Shown: piece by piece, positions 35,895-47,514 of the stretch
How positions within the stretch are numbered: the first letter of the stretch is position 1
How the letters are laid out: every line of letters starts with the position of its first letter
Assembly (NCBI GenBank): GCA_027604685.1
Contig: JADHYX010000067.1
Coordinates: forward strand, 6,189 to 70,188
Source: Lobulomyces angularis
Lineage: Eukaryota; Chytridiomycota; Chytridiomycetes; Lobulomycetales; Lobulomycetaceae
Length of the DNA stretch: 64,000 bases
Direction: 5' to 3'
Translations under genes and position numbers: made by a program
The notes under the pieces: generated by a model
The model's database searches: none
Seen by the model: the letters and a program-made list of their open reading frames with translations, nothing else
What the model was told of the DNA's origin: nothing

Positions 35895-36305
35895 TATGTA
35901 GTGATATGCGTAATGCTTTATATATTTATTTAGTTTTAGTATGTTTTTTGAATGAATTATTTACACTAAATGTTTTAAAAATTTTTCTTTCAATAAATAA
36001 AATTTTTTTAAAAAAAAAGTAAATGGATGAAGTTTTAAATAATTTAAATTTTTTTTTTTGTATGGTTTATAGTATATTATTATCTATCTAAGATTGTCGT
36101 TGTTAAAATTTTTTTATGCTGTTAATTTTGCTAATTTTCAATGATAATTTTTTTTTTTGAAGGAAAGAAATTACATTGATATTTCACTATGTATGCGTAG
36201 CAATAGATAAAAACTCATAGAATTATATAATAATAAAATTGGTTTAATGAAATAACGAGAAAATATTGTAGTTGAATTGGAAAATACAGGTTTTCATCAA
36301 TAACT
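35895..36305. other. AT-rich intergenic region, nothing recognised
   Basis: Lies between the Rsc1/2-like start and the queuosine-salvage stop. No feature could be supported. Confidence 0.5.
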
Positions 36306-37509
36306 TCAGAAAAAATCTGTTTCCTTAACAGAAAATCTATCCAGCTTCCTATTTTCTCCAACTTTACCCAATTTCCATAAGAATGTATCAACATCAATTG
36401 CATATACATCCCTGCAATCTTTCTCCGATTCTATTTTTATGCCAAATTCAAAAAATTTCTCAATAATCTTCGTTCCAACATAAACTGAAATTGCACGTAG
36501 TCTTAAATCGTATTTGTATACTTTTGATAACCTTATCAGCTCTATGTCATCCTGCTTTAAACTAATCCAATTTAGAATCCTCTCGTCTTTTACCTCAATC
36601 ATTTTTAATTCTATAAGCATCACAGGAATAACATTATCTGCAAATATGGTTAATTTATTGATATCTTTAAATGCAAATGTCTCATTTTCTTTATGAAATC
36701 TCTTAAACAAATCTGAAGCTACCAACTGCGCCTTTTTTAATATATAAATCTCTTAAAATAAAGAAAAAGCTTAAGTGATTTTGAAATTGTTAAACGCTAA
36801 TTACCGTTATCATTCCAAACATCAACATCCCTGAAGGCAGGAAATGTATTAAACAGATCCTGGATAAACCTCTCAGCATTTTGATTCGATTTTTTAGCAG
36901 ATTCAATACAAAATGCACCAAAGCTATCAAATCTTAATTCTAACAGTTTCTCACCTGTTTCATTTAAAATTTTTTTGATGGTATTAATTAAAGGTTTTAA
37001 CGGATGAGAAACAGATATTGTTATAGCGGAGTGAGATTCATGCGGTTTATCGATAAACAGTGGTAAACCAAAAAAATCGGCCACCTTTCAATTGTAAAGT
37101 GTTAAAAATTGTTTTAACTCAAAATTCATACATGATTAACTGTAATAGCCTGTAAGAATTTAGAGCTTAACGTCTCCCCAGAGATATGCATACTCATGAT
37201 ACCGAATTTAATAGTGTCTGCTGCTCCTCTATCGCAGTAAGTATGAAGTTCTCTTCTCCATCCAGAACCAATTTGAAGTAAATCCATGAGAGCTATAATG
37301 TTCACTTCTTGTTCAATGCTCTCAAACTTCAAAGGTAAAATAGTTGGTGGATTTGAAGTAGCAAGATTCAAGAAATCAAACTTTTCATGATTTCTAACAA
37401 ATTCCTCTATATTTTGTAAATTAACATGCAAGTCTTGGTCCGATTCAGCAAGTTTTCTAGTGGAATGTTTTACCAAATTTAAAATTTGAGTGTTATCTAC
37501 TGTCATCAT
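36306..37509 (-). CDS. Queuosine salvage protein (QNG1/DUF2419)
   Basis: Q-nucleoside/nucleotide N-glycosylase that frees queuine from salvaged queuosine for reuse at tRNA position 34. Motifs: IIALMDLLQIGSGWRRELH, CDRGAADTIKFGIMSMHISG, and after the second intron KKAQLVASDLFKRFHKE and FKDINKLTIFADNVIPVML, followed by a DVYAIDVDTFLWKLG tail. This is the full DUF2419 order. Three exons, with small introns near 37085-37130 and 36752-36805. Start at ATG 37509 or 37506 (MMTVDNTQ). The ATG faces that of SR-beta 54 bp away. The eukaryotic host would need external queuine, as eukaryotes do not make it. Confidence 0.93.
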
Positions 37510-37563
37510 GAGTTTGGAAACTATTGTTTGATTGGGGTTTAAAAAAAATTATAAGCAAGGATA
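37510..37563. promoter_or_regulatory. Very short divergent intergenic region (54 bp)
   Basis: Two confident genes, QNG1 (minus) and SR-beta (plus), have start codons separated by only 54 bp. A shared bidirectional promoter or overlapping 5' leaders must fit here or extend into coding sequence. No TATA-like element can be distinguished from the AT-rich background. Confidence 0.6.
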
Positions 37564-38535
37564 ATGGAAGACAATTTTAACAAGATTAAACACACTTTTT
37601 CTGGGATATTAAACTCGCAGTATGCTACTATTTTAATTATTACCATATTTATCTTAGTTGTGGCCGCGTATCTTTTCCTCAATACATTTAAAAAGTACAC
37701 TGACCGAAACAATTTCCTTATATTAGGTTTATCAGATTCTGGCAAAACTACTTTATTTTTTAAGGTATTGTAAAATATAACCAAATGACGCTAATTTTTT
37801 TTTTTTTTTTTTTTTAGTTAACAAAAGATGAACTTGTCAAAACATACACATCTAGAAGCGAAAATGAAGGAAAATTGATGATGAAAACAAAAAAAAATAA
37901 AGTAAATTACAAATTCAAAAAGAACTTTACATATATTTAATCCAAAAATTCAATTTAGAAAAAAGAAATAAGTATAGTAGATGTTCCTGGTCATGAGAGG
38001 CTTAGATTTCGATTTTCGGAATATTTGCCTATAACTAAAGGATTGATATTTGTGATTGATTCAACTCAGCAGAGTCAAGTATTTGTTCGGAGAATTGCTG
38101 AATATTTATACTTAATTTTAGTAAACAAATACTTTCAAAAATTTAACATGGATTTATTAATTCTGTGTAATAAAACTGATTTGCTGTTAGCTGTTTCAAA
38201 AGATAAAATAAAAGAGTCGTTGGAAACTGAATTGTAATTATTTTACAACCCTTTTTATTTGTTAATTACTAAAATATTCAAATATATTTGAAATTTTAAA
38301 TTTAATTTTTTTTTTTAATTTTTTTTTTTTTTGTAGAGATCACATTAGACTAACTAGAACTGCCAACGTTGAAAGTCAAGGAGAAAATGGAGAAGAGGAA
38401 GAAATTTTTTTGGGATATGAAAATGAAAAATTTAAATTTGAACATTTACCAAATTCAATTGAATTTGAAGAAGTCTCAGTAATTAATGATGGCAATAAAT
38501 GCAATGAATTAATTTTAGATTGGATTTCTTCTTAA
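37564..38535 (+). CDS. Signal recognition particle receptor subunit beta
   Basis: ER-membrane GTPase anchoring SR-alpha for co-translational targeting. An N-terminal membrane span ATILIITIFILVVAAYLFL (about residues 21-39) precedes NFLILGLSDSGKTTLFFK (P-loop GLSDSGKT), IVDVPGHERLRFRFSEYLP (DxxG-like), LIFVIDSTQQ and LLILCNKTDLLL (NKTD). The C-terminus contains EFEEVSVINDG and LILDWISS, as in the family. Four exons, with polyT-rich introns near 37765-37816, 37902-37958 and 38235-38336. TAA at 38533. Confidence 0.93.
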
Positions 38536-38711
38536 TAAATTTAACAGAAAAAAACTTTTTTAACATTACATTGAAAACTATTTTTTTTTTTTTTTAATTA
38601 TATTTGGTACATTTTACATGTTAGCATTAATCTGCTAAAAAAATAAATTTAATCTAGTTTTAACATTAATTCTATAAACAATATTATTTTTTAAAAAAAA
38701 AAAATTTTTTT

Positions 38712-40698
38712 CTACAAAATTGTTTTATTAAAAAAACGAGCAACATCAAAACATAACTCATCATTACCAAACTCTGAGATAAGTTGTAAACCTAAAGGAA
38801 GTTGCAGTTCCCTGTTGTTGAAAGTTGTCTTTTTTGCTCCAAAAGGAACTACTAATGCAGGTAATCCTGCTAAACTAGCTGGAACGGTGAAGACATCATT
38901 AGCATATTCACTAACGCCCCCCTCCAAATTGGAGTTTATTTTTATTCCACTCACAGTAGGGGCCCCACCTATTGTCGCAGGAGTTAACAATATATCTGCT
39001 TTTTGAAAACAGGTTCTAAATTCTTCTTTTATCATGTTTCTGATCATCGTTGCTTTGCCAAAGTAACTTTCGTACGAGCTAGAATCATAAAAGAATTTAA
39101 AATACTTAAATATAAAACATTACCTAGCCTCTAAAACAAAGGTACCAAGCATAATTCTCTTTTGTACTTCTGGTCCAAATCCTTCAGTTCTTGTATGTGA
39201 ATATAACGGATGTTTCTCTGTCAAATCAGGTTGTTCGCTTCTCTTTCCTACAATATCGTTGATTTGCAAAGTTAAATTTCAGTAGTAAGATTTATCGCAC
39301 ATACCGAATCTGATGCCATCAAATCTCGCCAAATTCGAGGACGCTTCTGCTGAAGCAATGCAATAATAACTTGATAGTGCGTTCACTGTATTCGGTAAGC
39401 TAACTTTAACTATTTTTGCCTTTGAATTTTCCAATTTTTTTATTCCATTGCTCCAACACTCTAACATTTCTTGACTTAGCCCATCAACATAGTATTCCTA
39501 GAATGAGTGTAAAGAACTAAATGAAATATATCTTAACTTACCTGTGGTATCCCAATTGTTATTCCTTCCAAATCTTTTCTTTCTTGAGAGCAACTTTGGG
39601 AGGAAAAGTCCACTGAGGTGGCATCATTTGGGTCAAAACTAGATATTAGATCTGTAAAATTATTTTTAAATAATACTGTCAATTAAAAAGCCTATGTTAC
39701 CGTATAAAGTTTTGGTATTTTCTAAATTATTCCCAAGAATTCCTATTGTGTCCAGAGAACTTGCATAAGATACCAAACCATATCTCGAAAATCTACCATA
39801 ACTAGGTTTGAAACCATAAACACCACAATAAGATGCTGGTAGCCGAACAGAGCCACCTGTGTCAGACCCTAGTGCACTACCCAATAAGTAAAATATTTTT
39901 TAAACATTGCTACAATATCAATATTTGATTTACCTTAAACAAAAATTTGCTGCAACTGCAGCTGCACTACCTCCACTACTACCACCTGGCACAAACATAT
40001 CGTCTGTTGGTGTATCAAGATCCCGATTACTAGTCTCGTTTTTTAAGGAATCAGTATTAGTGGAATTATTTAAAAAAGACACTGGGTTATATGTTGGTCC
40101 ATATGCGCTATGTAAATTGTATGAACTGAAAAAGTTACGTTAAATCTGGTGGAAGATTTAATTACCCCATTCCAAATTCATCCATATTAGATTTACCAAT
40201 AATAATGGCACCAGCATCTTTCAACAATTTAACAACGGATGCATCATAGGGAGAAACCCAATCTAAAAGATATAAATTAAGTTTTTTTTTTTTGAAACAA
40301 CAATAAGTTACCTCTTAGGATGTTAGATGAACAGGTTGTTGGTAAATTTACAGTGGATATATTTCCTTTAACAGCAATCGGCATTCCATCAATTTTACTT
40401 TTTTGGGTCCCTTGAATTGTAATAAAAAGTTTAGTTAAAAAATGTCAAGAAAAAAGACGAAAAACCATTTTGCCATCGTTTCTCGGATATCTCAGCGTAA
40501 TTCAAGAGTTTTAATTTACTATCTTGATGTGTTAATGCATTGATTTTTGGGTTCAATGTTGCAACTGTATTTAAACAAATGTTCATTAATTCTACAGGAA
40601 GATAACCTTTTCCATTTAATTTGAATGGCTAAACTCGTCAATATTCTTATTAAAACATTTTTAGACCTCACTGTTTTTAATTATACCTTGTTGATCAT
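38712..40698 (-). CDS. Mitochondrial glutamyl-tRNA(Gln) amidotransferase subunit A
   Basis: GatA/HER2/QRSL1, amidase-signature subunit that converts Glu-tRNA(Gln) to Gln-tRNA(Gln) in mitochondria. Catalytic lysine in [13 protein letters not shown]; Ser-Ser and nucleophile serine in [15 protein letters not shown] and [13 protein letters not shown]. The scaffold also matches in [20 protein letters not shown] and [11 protein letters not shown]. The first exon is only 12 nt (40687-40698, MINK) and splices to [16 protein letters not shown]. No long presequence is evident. About nine introns; TAG at 38712. Its start faces that of the mitochondrial ketoacyl synthase. Confidence 0.92.
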
Positions 40699-40890
40699 GT
40701 TGGCATAATACAATTGTAAAATAATTTTTTTTCTAAAAACCAATAATAAGGTCAATTTGAAAAACTCCAAATTACAGAAAAATAAAATAAATTTTCTAAA
40801 AGTTCTTCAAACTCAATGTATTAATTAATATATTAATGCCATAATACATATAACTATATTAAGTATTTAATTACAATCGATAGAAACAGC
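40699..40890. promoter_or_regulatory. Divergent region between two mitochondrial protein genes
   Basis: 192 bp separate the starts of GatA (minus) and the CEM1-type ketoacyl synthase (plus). Both products act in mitochondria, so a shared promoter is plausible. No specific element was identified. Confidence 0.45.
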
Positions 40891-42600
40891 ATGGCAGTTG
40901 CAAGAAAACGAGTGGTTGTAACTGGATTGGGACTAGTTACTCCTTTGGCCACTGGCGTATAAGACCATTATTTTCTTAAAATTGTTTAAATTTTCGTATT
41001 CTAGGTGGAAGCAACGTGGAAAAAACTAATAAATTCCGAGTCAGGAATTAGAAAGTTAGAAGGTGATGAATATAAACTAATACCATCAAAAGTTGGCGCA
41101 AAAGTAATAAGAGGTATTGAAAAGGACCAATTTGATTTTAAGTCATATAATTACCCTGTGAGCAAAAGCAAAAAGTTTTTTTTTTTTTAATTTTTCATTA
41201 TTAATAACAATTCAGGGAGAAAAAAATCTATCAAATTTTACTTTATTTGGGATTGCTGCTGCAACTCAAGCTTTACGAGATGCTGGTTTGGAAGGCCAAT
41301 CTGAAGAAGAGAAGTTGAGAACGGTACATTATCTATTGTGGAACTAATTTATCATTTTTTTAGGGAGTCTGTGTTGGAAGTGGTATTGGGTCAGTAGAAG
41401 AAATTGCTGAAACAGCAAATTTATTAAAAGTTCAAGTAAATCTTACAAAGCATATCAAAACATAAATTCTTTTTAACAGCTTTTAAACTCAAGGGTTTAA
41501 GAAAAGTTTCACCTTTTTTTGTTCCAAAGATCTTAATCAATTTAGTGAGTGGTCACATTAGTATAAAATATGGTTTTCGTGTAGGTTTTTTTTTTTTTTT
41601 TTTGTGATATATATTAATATTTTTTTTTTTTCTTCAGGGACCAAATCATGCAGTAAGGTATGCTTTCACTTTTTTCTTTTTTTCTTACGTAAATTTTTTT
41701 ACACTGATGATAAACTATTTATAGTACAGCTTGCGCCACTGGTGCTCATGCTATTGGTGATGCCATGCGCTTTATTCAATATGGTGATGCAGATGTTATG
41801 GTAGCCGGAGGTTGTGAATCTAGTATTTCCCCACTAGGATTAAGTGGATTTTGCAGAGCGAAATCTTTATCAACAAATTTTAATGAAAACCCAACTGAAT
41901 CATCTCGGCCATTTGACGAAAAAAGAGATGGGTTTGTGATGGGTGAAGGAGCAGGGGTTGTAATTTTAGAGGAGTTGGAACATGCTAAATCAAGGAATGC
42001 AAAGATTTATGCAGAAATTAAAGGTTATGGTCTTACTGGAGATGGGTATCATTATACCTCACCACCAGATGATGGTAGTGGAGCTGCTAGAGCGATGAGA
42101 AGAGCATTAGAAGTGGCCCAAGTGAGAATTGAGGACGTTGATTACATCAACTGTCATGCCACTGGAACACCGCAAGGTAGTTAAATAAAAACAAAAAAAA
42201 TTTATTTAAAAATAATAAATAAAAGGTGACTTGGCGGAAAATCGAGCAATTAAATCAGTTTTTTACAATAACACGAAATTAAAGGTTTCATCAACTAAAG
42301 GATCTATTGGTCATTTATTAGGTGCTGCAGGTTCAGTGGAGGCAATTTTTACTATTTTAAGCCTTTACAACAAAGTTTTACCACCAACTTTAAACTTAAC
42401 AAAAGTTTCTGATGAAAAAGAATTCAGTTTGGATTATATCCCTTTAGTTGCTAGGGATGAAAAAAATTTAAAAGTTGCACTTAACAACAGCTTTGGATTT
42501 GGGTAAAATATAGAAAAATAAATATAAAAAATATTTAATAATTTTTTTTTCATTTTTTAGAGGTACAAATTGTTCCCTATGTTTTAGTAGTCTGGATTGA
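40891..42600 (+). CDS. Mitochondrial 3-oxoacyl-ACP synthase (KAS II/CEM1/OXSM type)
   Basis: Condensing enzyme of type II fatty acid synthesis, supplying octanoate for lipoate. [20 protein letters not shown], then [19 protein letters not shown], the active-site cysteine in [16 protein letters not shown], and the two histidines in [13 protein letters not shown] and [15 protein letters not shown]. The carboxy end [15 protein letters not shown] is conserved. Eight or more exons. Part of the central intron-rich region (41430-41730) has long T runs. The N-terminus begins directly with the KAS fold and shows no clear targeting presequence. TGA at 42598. Confidence 0.93.
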
Positions 42601-42830
42601 AGCCTTTTTTAATATAATTTTTTTTTTTAAATTATTTATACTCTTGTATAACTGTAAAAGGAAAAATTAATTACTAATTTTTGTTTTTTTTATTTATTTA
42701 ACATAGAAGTTTTGAAATAATTATTATTGATATTTAAAAAAAAAAAAAAAAAAAATTTGATTTTATGTATATTTTTTTTTTTTTTTTTTTTAGATCCAGC
42801 TAAAAAGTAAAAATAAAAAAAAGATTTGAT

Positions 42831-43730
42831 TTACGGCTTGGCATACATTGAGTACAATTTGCCGACGTTTTCATCTCTAATTAAAGAACCATTATTGTAT
42901 TTGTCATTAAAGTTAGCATAGTTATAATTTTGATCGTAAAGCACTTGATTGGGATATGTAAGATTCCCAGGCTTCATATTTTTTAAGTTTTCATAGTCTT
43001 CTGGATTGTAATTAAAATTTTGAGGAACACCAATCTGGCTGATACTGTGAGATGGATAAAGACTTGATGCTCTACTGTCATTTGCAAAGGTGAGTTCAGA
43101 AGGTGCAATGTACGAGGATGATTTTAGGCTACGTTTAAAAGAAATAACAATATTAAAAAAAATAAAATTTTAAAAAGGAGTTTACCCAGAAGTTCTACTT
43201 CTAATACCATAGTTTTCAGCCAAATTTTTATTATTTCTTAGTCTGCGTTCATTGTCCAATTTTTTTCTTTTTATTGAAGCCTTTCTCTTTTTACAACATA
43301 TGCAAATACATACTAAAATAGTTAAAAATAAAGCGGCAGAGCAGATTGATAGAATGATAATAGTATTAGTTTGGGAAGTGTTAAAAATGGAGAAGGGGCT
43401 ATTATTTGTGACATTTGGTGCAGTTGAAGTATTGAGAGGGACTGAAGTTGTAGTAGTAGAAGAGAGTTGCACCGAAGAGCTCACTGTTGTAGGTATAGTT
43501 GTAGTAGGGGTAATTGAGGTACCAGAGAAGGAGTTTGTTGAAATCAGAGTAGAAGTCAGTGAAACAGTGTTAGTTATGACCCTAGGACAAATTTTTTGTC
43601 CTTGCTGAATATTTTCACAATCAATGTTTGAGTTTGTTATAAATTCATTTAATGGTATTCCTAAACTTGATGCAATTGAAAAACAAGTATCAGAACTGTT
43701 TGCAGTGATTAATGCAGTTTGGCATGACAT
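42831..43730 (-). CDS. LysM-domain single-pass membrane protein
   Basis: One LysM motif at about residues 14-49 (DTCFSIASSLGIPLNEFI, then IDCENIQQGQKICP), predicted to bind chitin or related N-acetylglucosamine polymers. It is followed by a serine/threonine-rich stalk of about 75 residues, one membrane span NTIIILSICSAALFLTILVC, a lysine-rich stop-transfer sequence and a cytosolic tail with several tyrosines (YNPEDYENL, YDQNYNYANF). Two exons, intron near 43130-43184. No classical signal peptide is visible before the LysM motif. Either the membrane span acts as a reverse signal-anchor or an upstream exon is missing. TAA at 42831. Confidence 0.75.
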
Positions 43731-44516
43731 TAGTTTATTAGGAAAAAAAAATTAAAAAAATAATAACAAAAAAAAAGTAAAAATAATTGTAAGAAAAACA
43801 AGATTCTATTAGTTAAAAAAAAAAAGGAAAATAAATTTTTTTTTTTTTTTTTTATTTAATAGAAAAAAAAACTCTTAGTTGTTGGAAAATTTTAATATTT
43901 CTTAATTAAAATTTAAGAAAATTTTTTATAAATTTATGGCTGAAGTTTTAATAATTGAGTGACACAAAAGAGAAGAATATTATTGAAATATCCACAAATT
44001 AGTCATGGATCATATAAACAACAGCAGTTGAGCATTAAAGTCAACATGATCTGTTCATTTTTCTGGTACTTGGTGAGAGTTGGTGGGATGGAAGCACCAG
44101 CTCATAATCAGCACTCTAACAAGCATTCAAGAGTCAACTTTGAGTCATAATTCAATATATTCAGCACACAACCCATTTTATACAGATCTTTCCATTTTAA
44201 CAATTATTTCACCTCTCACATTTGTTTCCATCTATTCCATTTTTCTTTTAATTCAAACTTTCCATTTTTTCTTTATTTCAATAAAAATTCTTTTCTCAAC
44301 TCTACCTTAACTTTGTCTGCCTTGATGCTTCCTAGCCCATGATTTCATCTTCTCAATTATTAATCAACTATACCTCACAACATACCTATAATTTTTTTGT
44401 AACTTCATTCTAATTTTTTTTTCTTTCTAAAGCTGAAATATATTTTTTTAAAATGTGGCAAACTTTTTTTTTTTTGTAAAACATCAAAAAAACTTTTCTT
44501 AAAAAATTATATTAGT
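43731..44516. other. Intergenic region, nothing recognised
   Basis: 786 bp between the LysM gene and the parvulin gene. The part 43960-44400 has fewer homopolymers than other spacers and contains overlapping plus-strand open frames of up to about 75 codons, with no family resemblance. A CTCATAA stretch near 44100 looked like a tRNA anticodon loop but does not fold. A decayed element is possible. Confidence 0.35.
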
Positions 44517-45388
44517 ATGGCCGACCAACAAACTTTAATGGTAAACCTTTGTTTTTTTTTTTTTTTTTATCTTTTTGTGTTTAAGAATAATTAATATGCT
44601 TTATAATGGATGGTTATTTAATTAAAAAAAATAAAAATATAAGATCTAATTTTGTTTTTATACAGCAAAGACTAACTGAATTTGCACAACCTGCAATCAA
44701 TTATTTAAATCAACCTGTTATTGGTCCTATTAAAGGATGGTAATAATTTTTTCATTTTAAACCAAATACCTTGAGTTAACAATTTTTGTTTCAATTTTAT
44801 CTTTTTCTTAATTTTTTTAAGGCATATACTCTTTTTCTTCTTATTTCAAGCATTTCAAGCTTTCACTGCACCAAAACGTGGGAATTCTGTTACTGCAAGT
44901 CACGTTTTAGTAAAGGAAGAAGCAGAAGCTAAAGAGTTATTAGAAAAGATAAAGGAGGATCCAACTAAATTTGAAGAGCTTGCTGAAAAGCATTCAAGTT
45001 GCCCATCAAAAAGGTTTAATTTTGTTTTTTTATTTGCTTTTTCGTTTTTGTGGGAAATTTAATTGAAAAAATATTATAAAACTTATAGTAAAGGCGGTGA
45101 CCTTGGTAGTTTCACTCCAGGTTCGGTTTGTTAATTTTATTTATTAATTTTTTTTTTTTTCAAAAAAAAAGGTCAAATGGTTCCTGAATTTGATAAAGTT
45201 TGTTTTGATAAGGAAACTGTAGTTGGAGAGGTTTATGGTATTATTTAATTCTTATTTTATTGTTATTCTATTCTATTTTTTATTTTTTTAAAACATCGTT
45301 TTTAGGTCCTGTTAAAACTAGCTTTGGATATCATTTGATTAAAGTTACTAAAGCATCTCCAGAACGTGAAAATAAGAAAACAAATTAG
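44517..45388 (+). CDS. Parvulin-type peptidyl-prolyl isomerase, membrane-anchored
   Basis: Rotamase domain: NSVTASHVLVKEEAEAKELL, KFEELAEKHSSCPSKSKGGD, LGSFTPGQMVPEFDKVCFD and a final GPVKTSFGYHLIKVTKASP. This is the PpiC/parvulin order with the HVLV, GGDLG and FGYHLI cores. A short hydrophobic segment HILFFFLFQAFQAF (about residues 35-48) precedes it and may anchor the protein in a membrane. There is no WW domain, so it is of the Par14/PpiC rather than Pin1 layout. Exon 1 is 24 nt (44517-44540). Six exons; TAG at 45386. Confidence 0.87.
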
Positions 45389-45646
45389 AAATTTTTCAAA
45401 TTTTATTATAGTTTATTTTTATTTTTTGTTATAATAAAAAAATTTGAAAGACAAAGAAAAAAAAGGACATTTATAGGAAAACAAGTTAAAAATGAAGACT
45501 TTTACAACGCGAAAAAGCTGCATATACAAAAGTATACTATAGAATAATACCTTTGTGAAGTTAAGATTCTATGAAAAATCTAATTTTATTTTCTAAAATA
45601 TTGCTTTTTGTACTGAAGTTGGCTGCTGGATTGTTAAAACCCTTTA

Positions 45647-45682
45647 TGACGTTTTGTTAAAAAATAGTAACAAAATACGTCA
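45647..45682. promoter_or_regulatory. Inverted repeat with TGACGT/ACGTCA ends
   Basis: Arm TGACGTTTTGTTA (45647-45659) is followed after 8 nt by TAACAAAATACGTCA (45668-45682); they pair except for a two-base bulge. Each end carries a CRE/ATF half-site (TGACGT, ACGTCA), a typical bZIP target. It lies about 150 bp upstream of the acyltransferase ATG. Binding is inferred, not shown; it might also be a terminator hairpin of the parvulin gene. Confidence 0.45.
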
Positions 45683-45687
45683 CTCAA

Positions 45688-45714
45688 CCCCCCCTCGTGC
45701 CCCTCGTGCCCCTC
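45688..45714. repeat. GC-rich CCCCTCGTG tandem repeat
   Basis: A C run leads into CCCCTCGTG at 45691-45699, an identical copy at 45700-45708, then CCCCTC at 45709. Such C-rich sequence is very unusual in this AT-rich window. It is 6 bp beyond the inverted repeat and upstream of the acyltransferase gene, so a C2H2-type or stress-element (CCCCT) binding site is conceivable. Confidence 0.6.
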
Positions 45715-45833
45715 TAAGCTTAAAAAAAAAAGTATTGAAAAATTATCTAAAATTAAAAACTTAAAATCGAAGTGCTTCACATTCATCAACAACTTCTACC
45801 TTAAATTGGACATCGCTTTTAAATTTATTCCTC

Positions 45834-47514
45834 ATGGCCACTTCTAAACCTCTTACCTCGAAACCCAAACCTGCTAAAAAAACTCACCTTTCCAATTGGA
45901 TTGTCTATTATATACTTTATATTGCTACCGCATGGGTAATTATACTTTTTTTTATTATATATTTAACTGAATGTTTTAACATTATAGACCTGGAGATATT
46001 TAGAGGAATTAAACTACACTCTAATCCTGTTTGCTTTACTCTTAATCTTATCTCCAAATAGACCATTGCAGAAAGCTGTCAAAGCATTTATGGATTATCC
46101 ATATATAGCCCTTACTGAAAGAAAAGCTCCTCCTAGGGGCCTCGTCAACTTTTGCCAGAACATCTTTAAATTATTTTTTCCAATTGTTGGGAGGGGCTAC
46201 GAAAACATTCCTAAGCATGGAAAGGTTATTTTCATTGGAAATCATCAACTTTTAGGGCTGGATTTAGCTGCTTTGACTCCTGAAATATATTTACAAACTG
46301 GATTATTTGTTAGAGCATTGGCTGATTCTTCTCATCAATATTTACCTATTTTTAAACATGTTACCGAATATTTTGGTGCATGTGAAGCTTCTAGGGCTAA
46401 CTGTCAGGCATTGATGGACGACTCCCAACCAATATTAATCTTTCCAGGTAAAATTAAAAAACAAAATAATTAAATAATATTAATTTTTTTTTTTATGTAC
46501 AGGTGCTGCAAACGAAGTCTTTAAAGATGAGCGCCATATGAAATATGAATTACAGTGGAGAAAAAGAGTTGGATTTGCAAAAATGGCAATTGAAAATGGC
46601 TACACAATTGTTCCTTTTTCATCAGTTGGTCTCGAAGATCTTGTTACCGTAAAATTCTCTATTTCATCTGCGTGGTTCTGGACTCTAATTGGAGACAAAA
46701 AAAGAGCTGCAAAAAATTCATATGCCCATCCTGAGTCTACCCGCTTTCCAATCCCACTCCCTAGCTTTAGATACTCGAAACTTTACTTAAATTTTGGAAA
46801 ACCAATCGATGCAAAAGATTACTTCAGTACTGAAGAAAGCATATGGGATTTAAGGGAACAAGTAAGTAAATTTCCTTGTTGTAGAGGTCACTTATTAATT
46901 ATTTTATAAAGGTTCGTATCCAAGTAGAAAACTTAGTTCAAGAATCATTACAGTTTAGAGAAAAGGAATCAAATTTTAAACCAAGCCCAAAAACAGTTAA
47001 ACCTTCTATTTCCAATACTAAGGAAAGTTTTCTTGCAATACCTTCTCCTGCAGATAGTAGCGTAGGTTCTATTGCAACAAACATGAACGATACACTCGTT
47101 AATGATGAAACGGGAAATAAATCCATATCGGATGAAAAAACTTTGGACGACTCAGCAAATAAAAGTATTCTTGTACAACTAGAAACTGCAATTGATTCTA
47201 CATTGGCAAAAGATACCACATCTGAGATAATACAAAGTGAAGCAAATTTGTACATTGCTAATAAAGAATTTTTTATATCTGATAAAGAAAAAGTTCAAAA
47301 GCGACAGTTATCAGAATCTAATACATATTTAAAAGTACGTGACGAAAAAAATGAGGAGAAAATGTCCCTTACAACGTCAGACTACTCTTTTTCCGAAGAA
47401 GAATTAAGTGCAAGTACAGTTTCGCAAAATTTTTCCACTTCACCAGAAAAAAAAAAGAAAAAAAAGAGTTTATTTGGAATTAAAATAGGAAAGAAGAAAG
47501 AGATAAAACATTAA
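45834..47514 (+). CDS. TMEM68/PES-like membrane acyltransferase (PlsC fold)
   Basis: Likely acyltransferase acting on glycerolipids. Hydrophobic N-terminal segments WIVYYILYIATA and YTLILFALLLILSP precede the PlsC domain: HGKVIFIGNHQLLGLDLAAL (block I, histidine then aspartate), LFVRALADSSHQYLPIFKHV, ILIFPGAANEVFKDERHMKY (block III-like) and GYTIVPFSSVGLEDLVTVKF. The NHQLLGLD and FPGAANEV forms match the TMEM68/plant phytyl-ester-synthase branch rather than classical LPAAT. The C-terminal 170 residues are low-complexity and end in a lysine cluster KKKKKKSLFGIKIGKKK. Four exons. The exact acceptor lipid cannot be told from sequence. Confidence 0.82.

Larger units (their letters stand above)
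45389..45833. other. Upstream region of acyltransferase gene with inverted repeat and GC-rich direct repeats
   Basis: Spacer between two plus-strand genes. It holds the two features listed next. The remainder is AT-rich with no recognised gene. Confidence 0.5.

Noticed and set aside
44070..44150. tRNA-Met-like stretch with CTCATAA
   Set aside because: The five bases either side of the presumed anticodon loop do not pair, and no T-arm consensus or acceptor stem is found.
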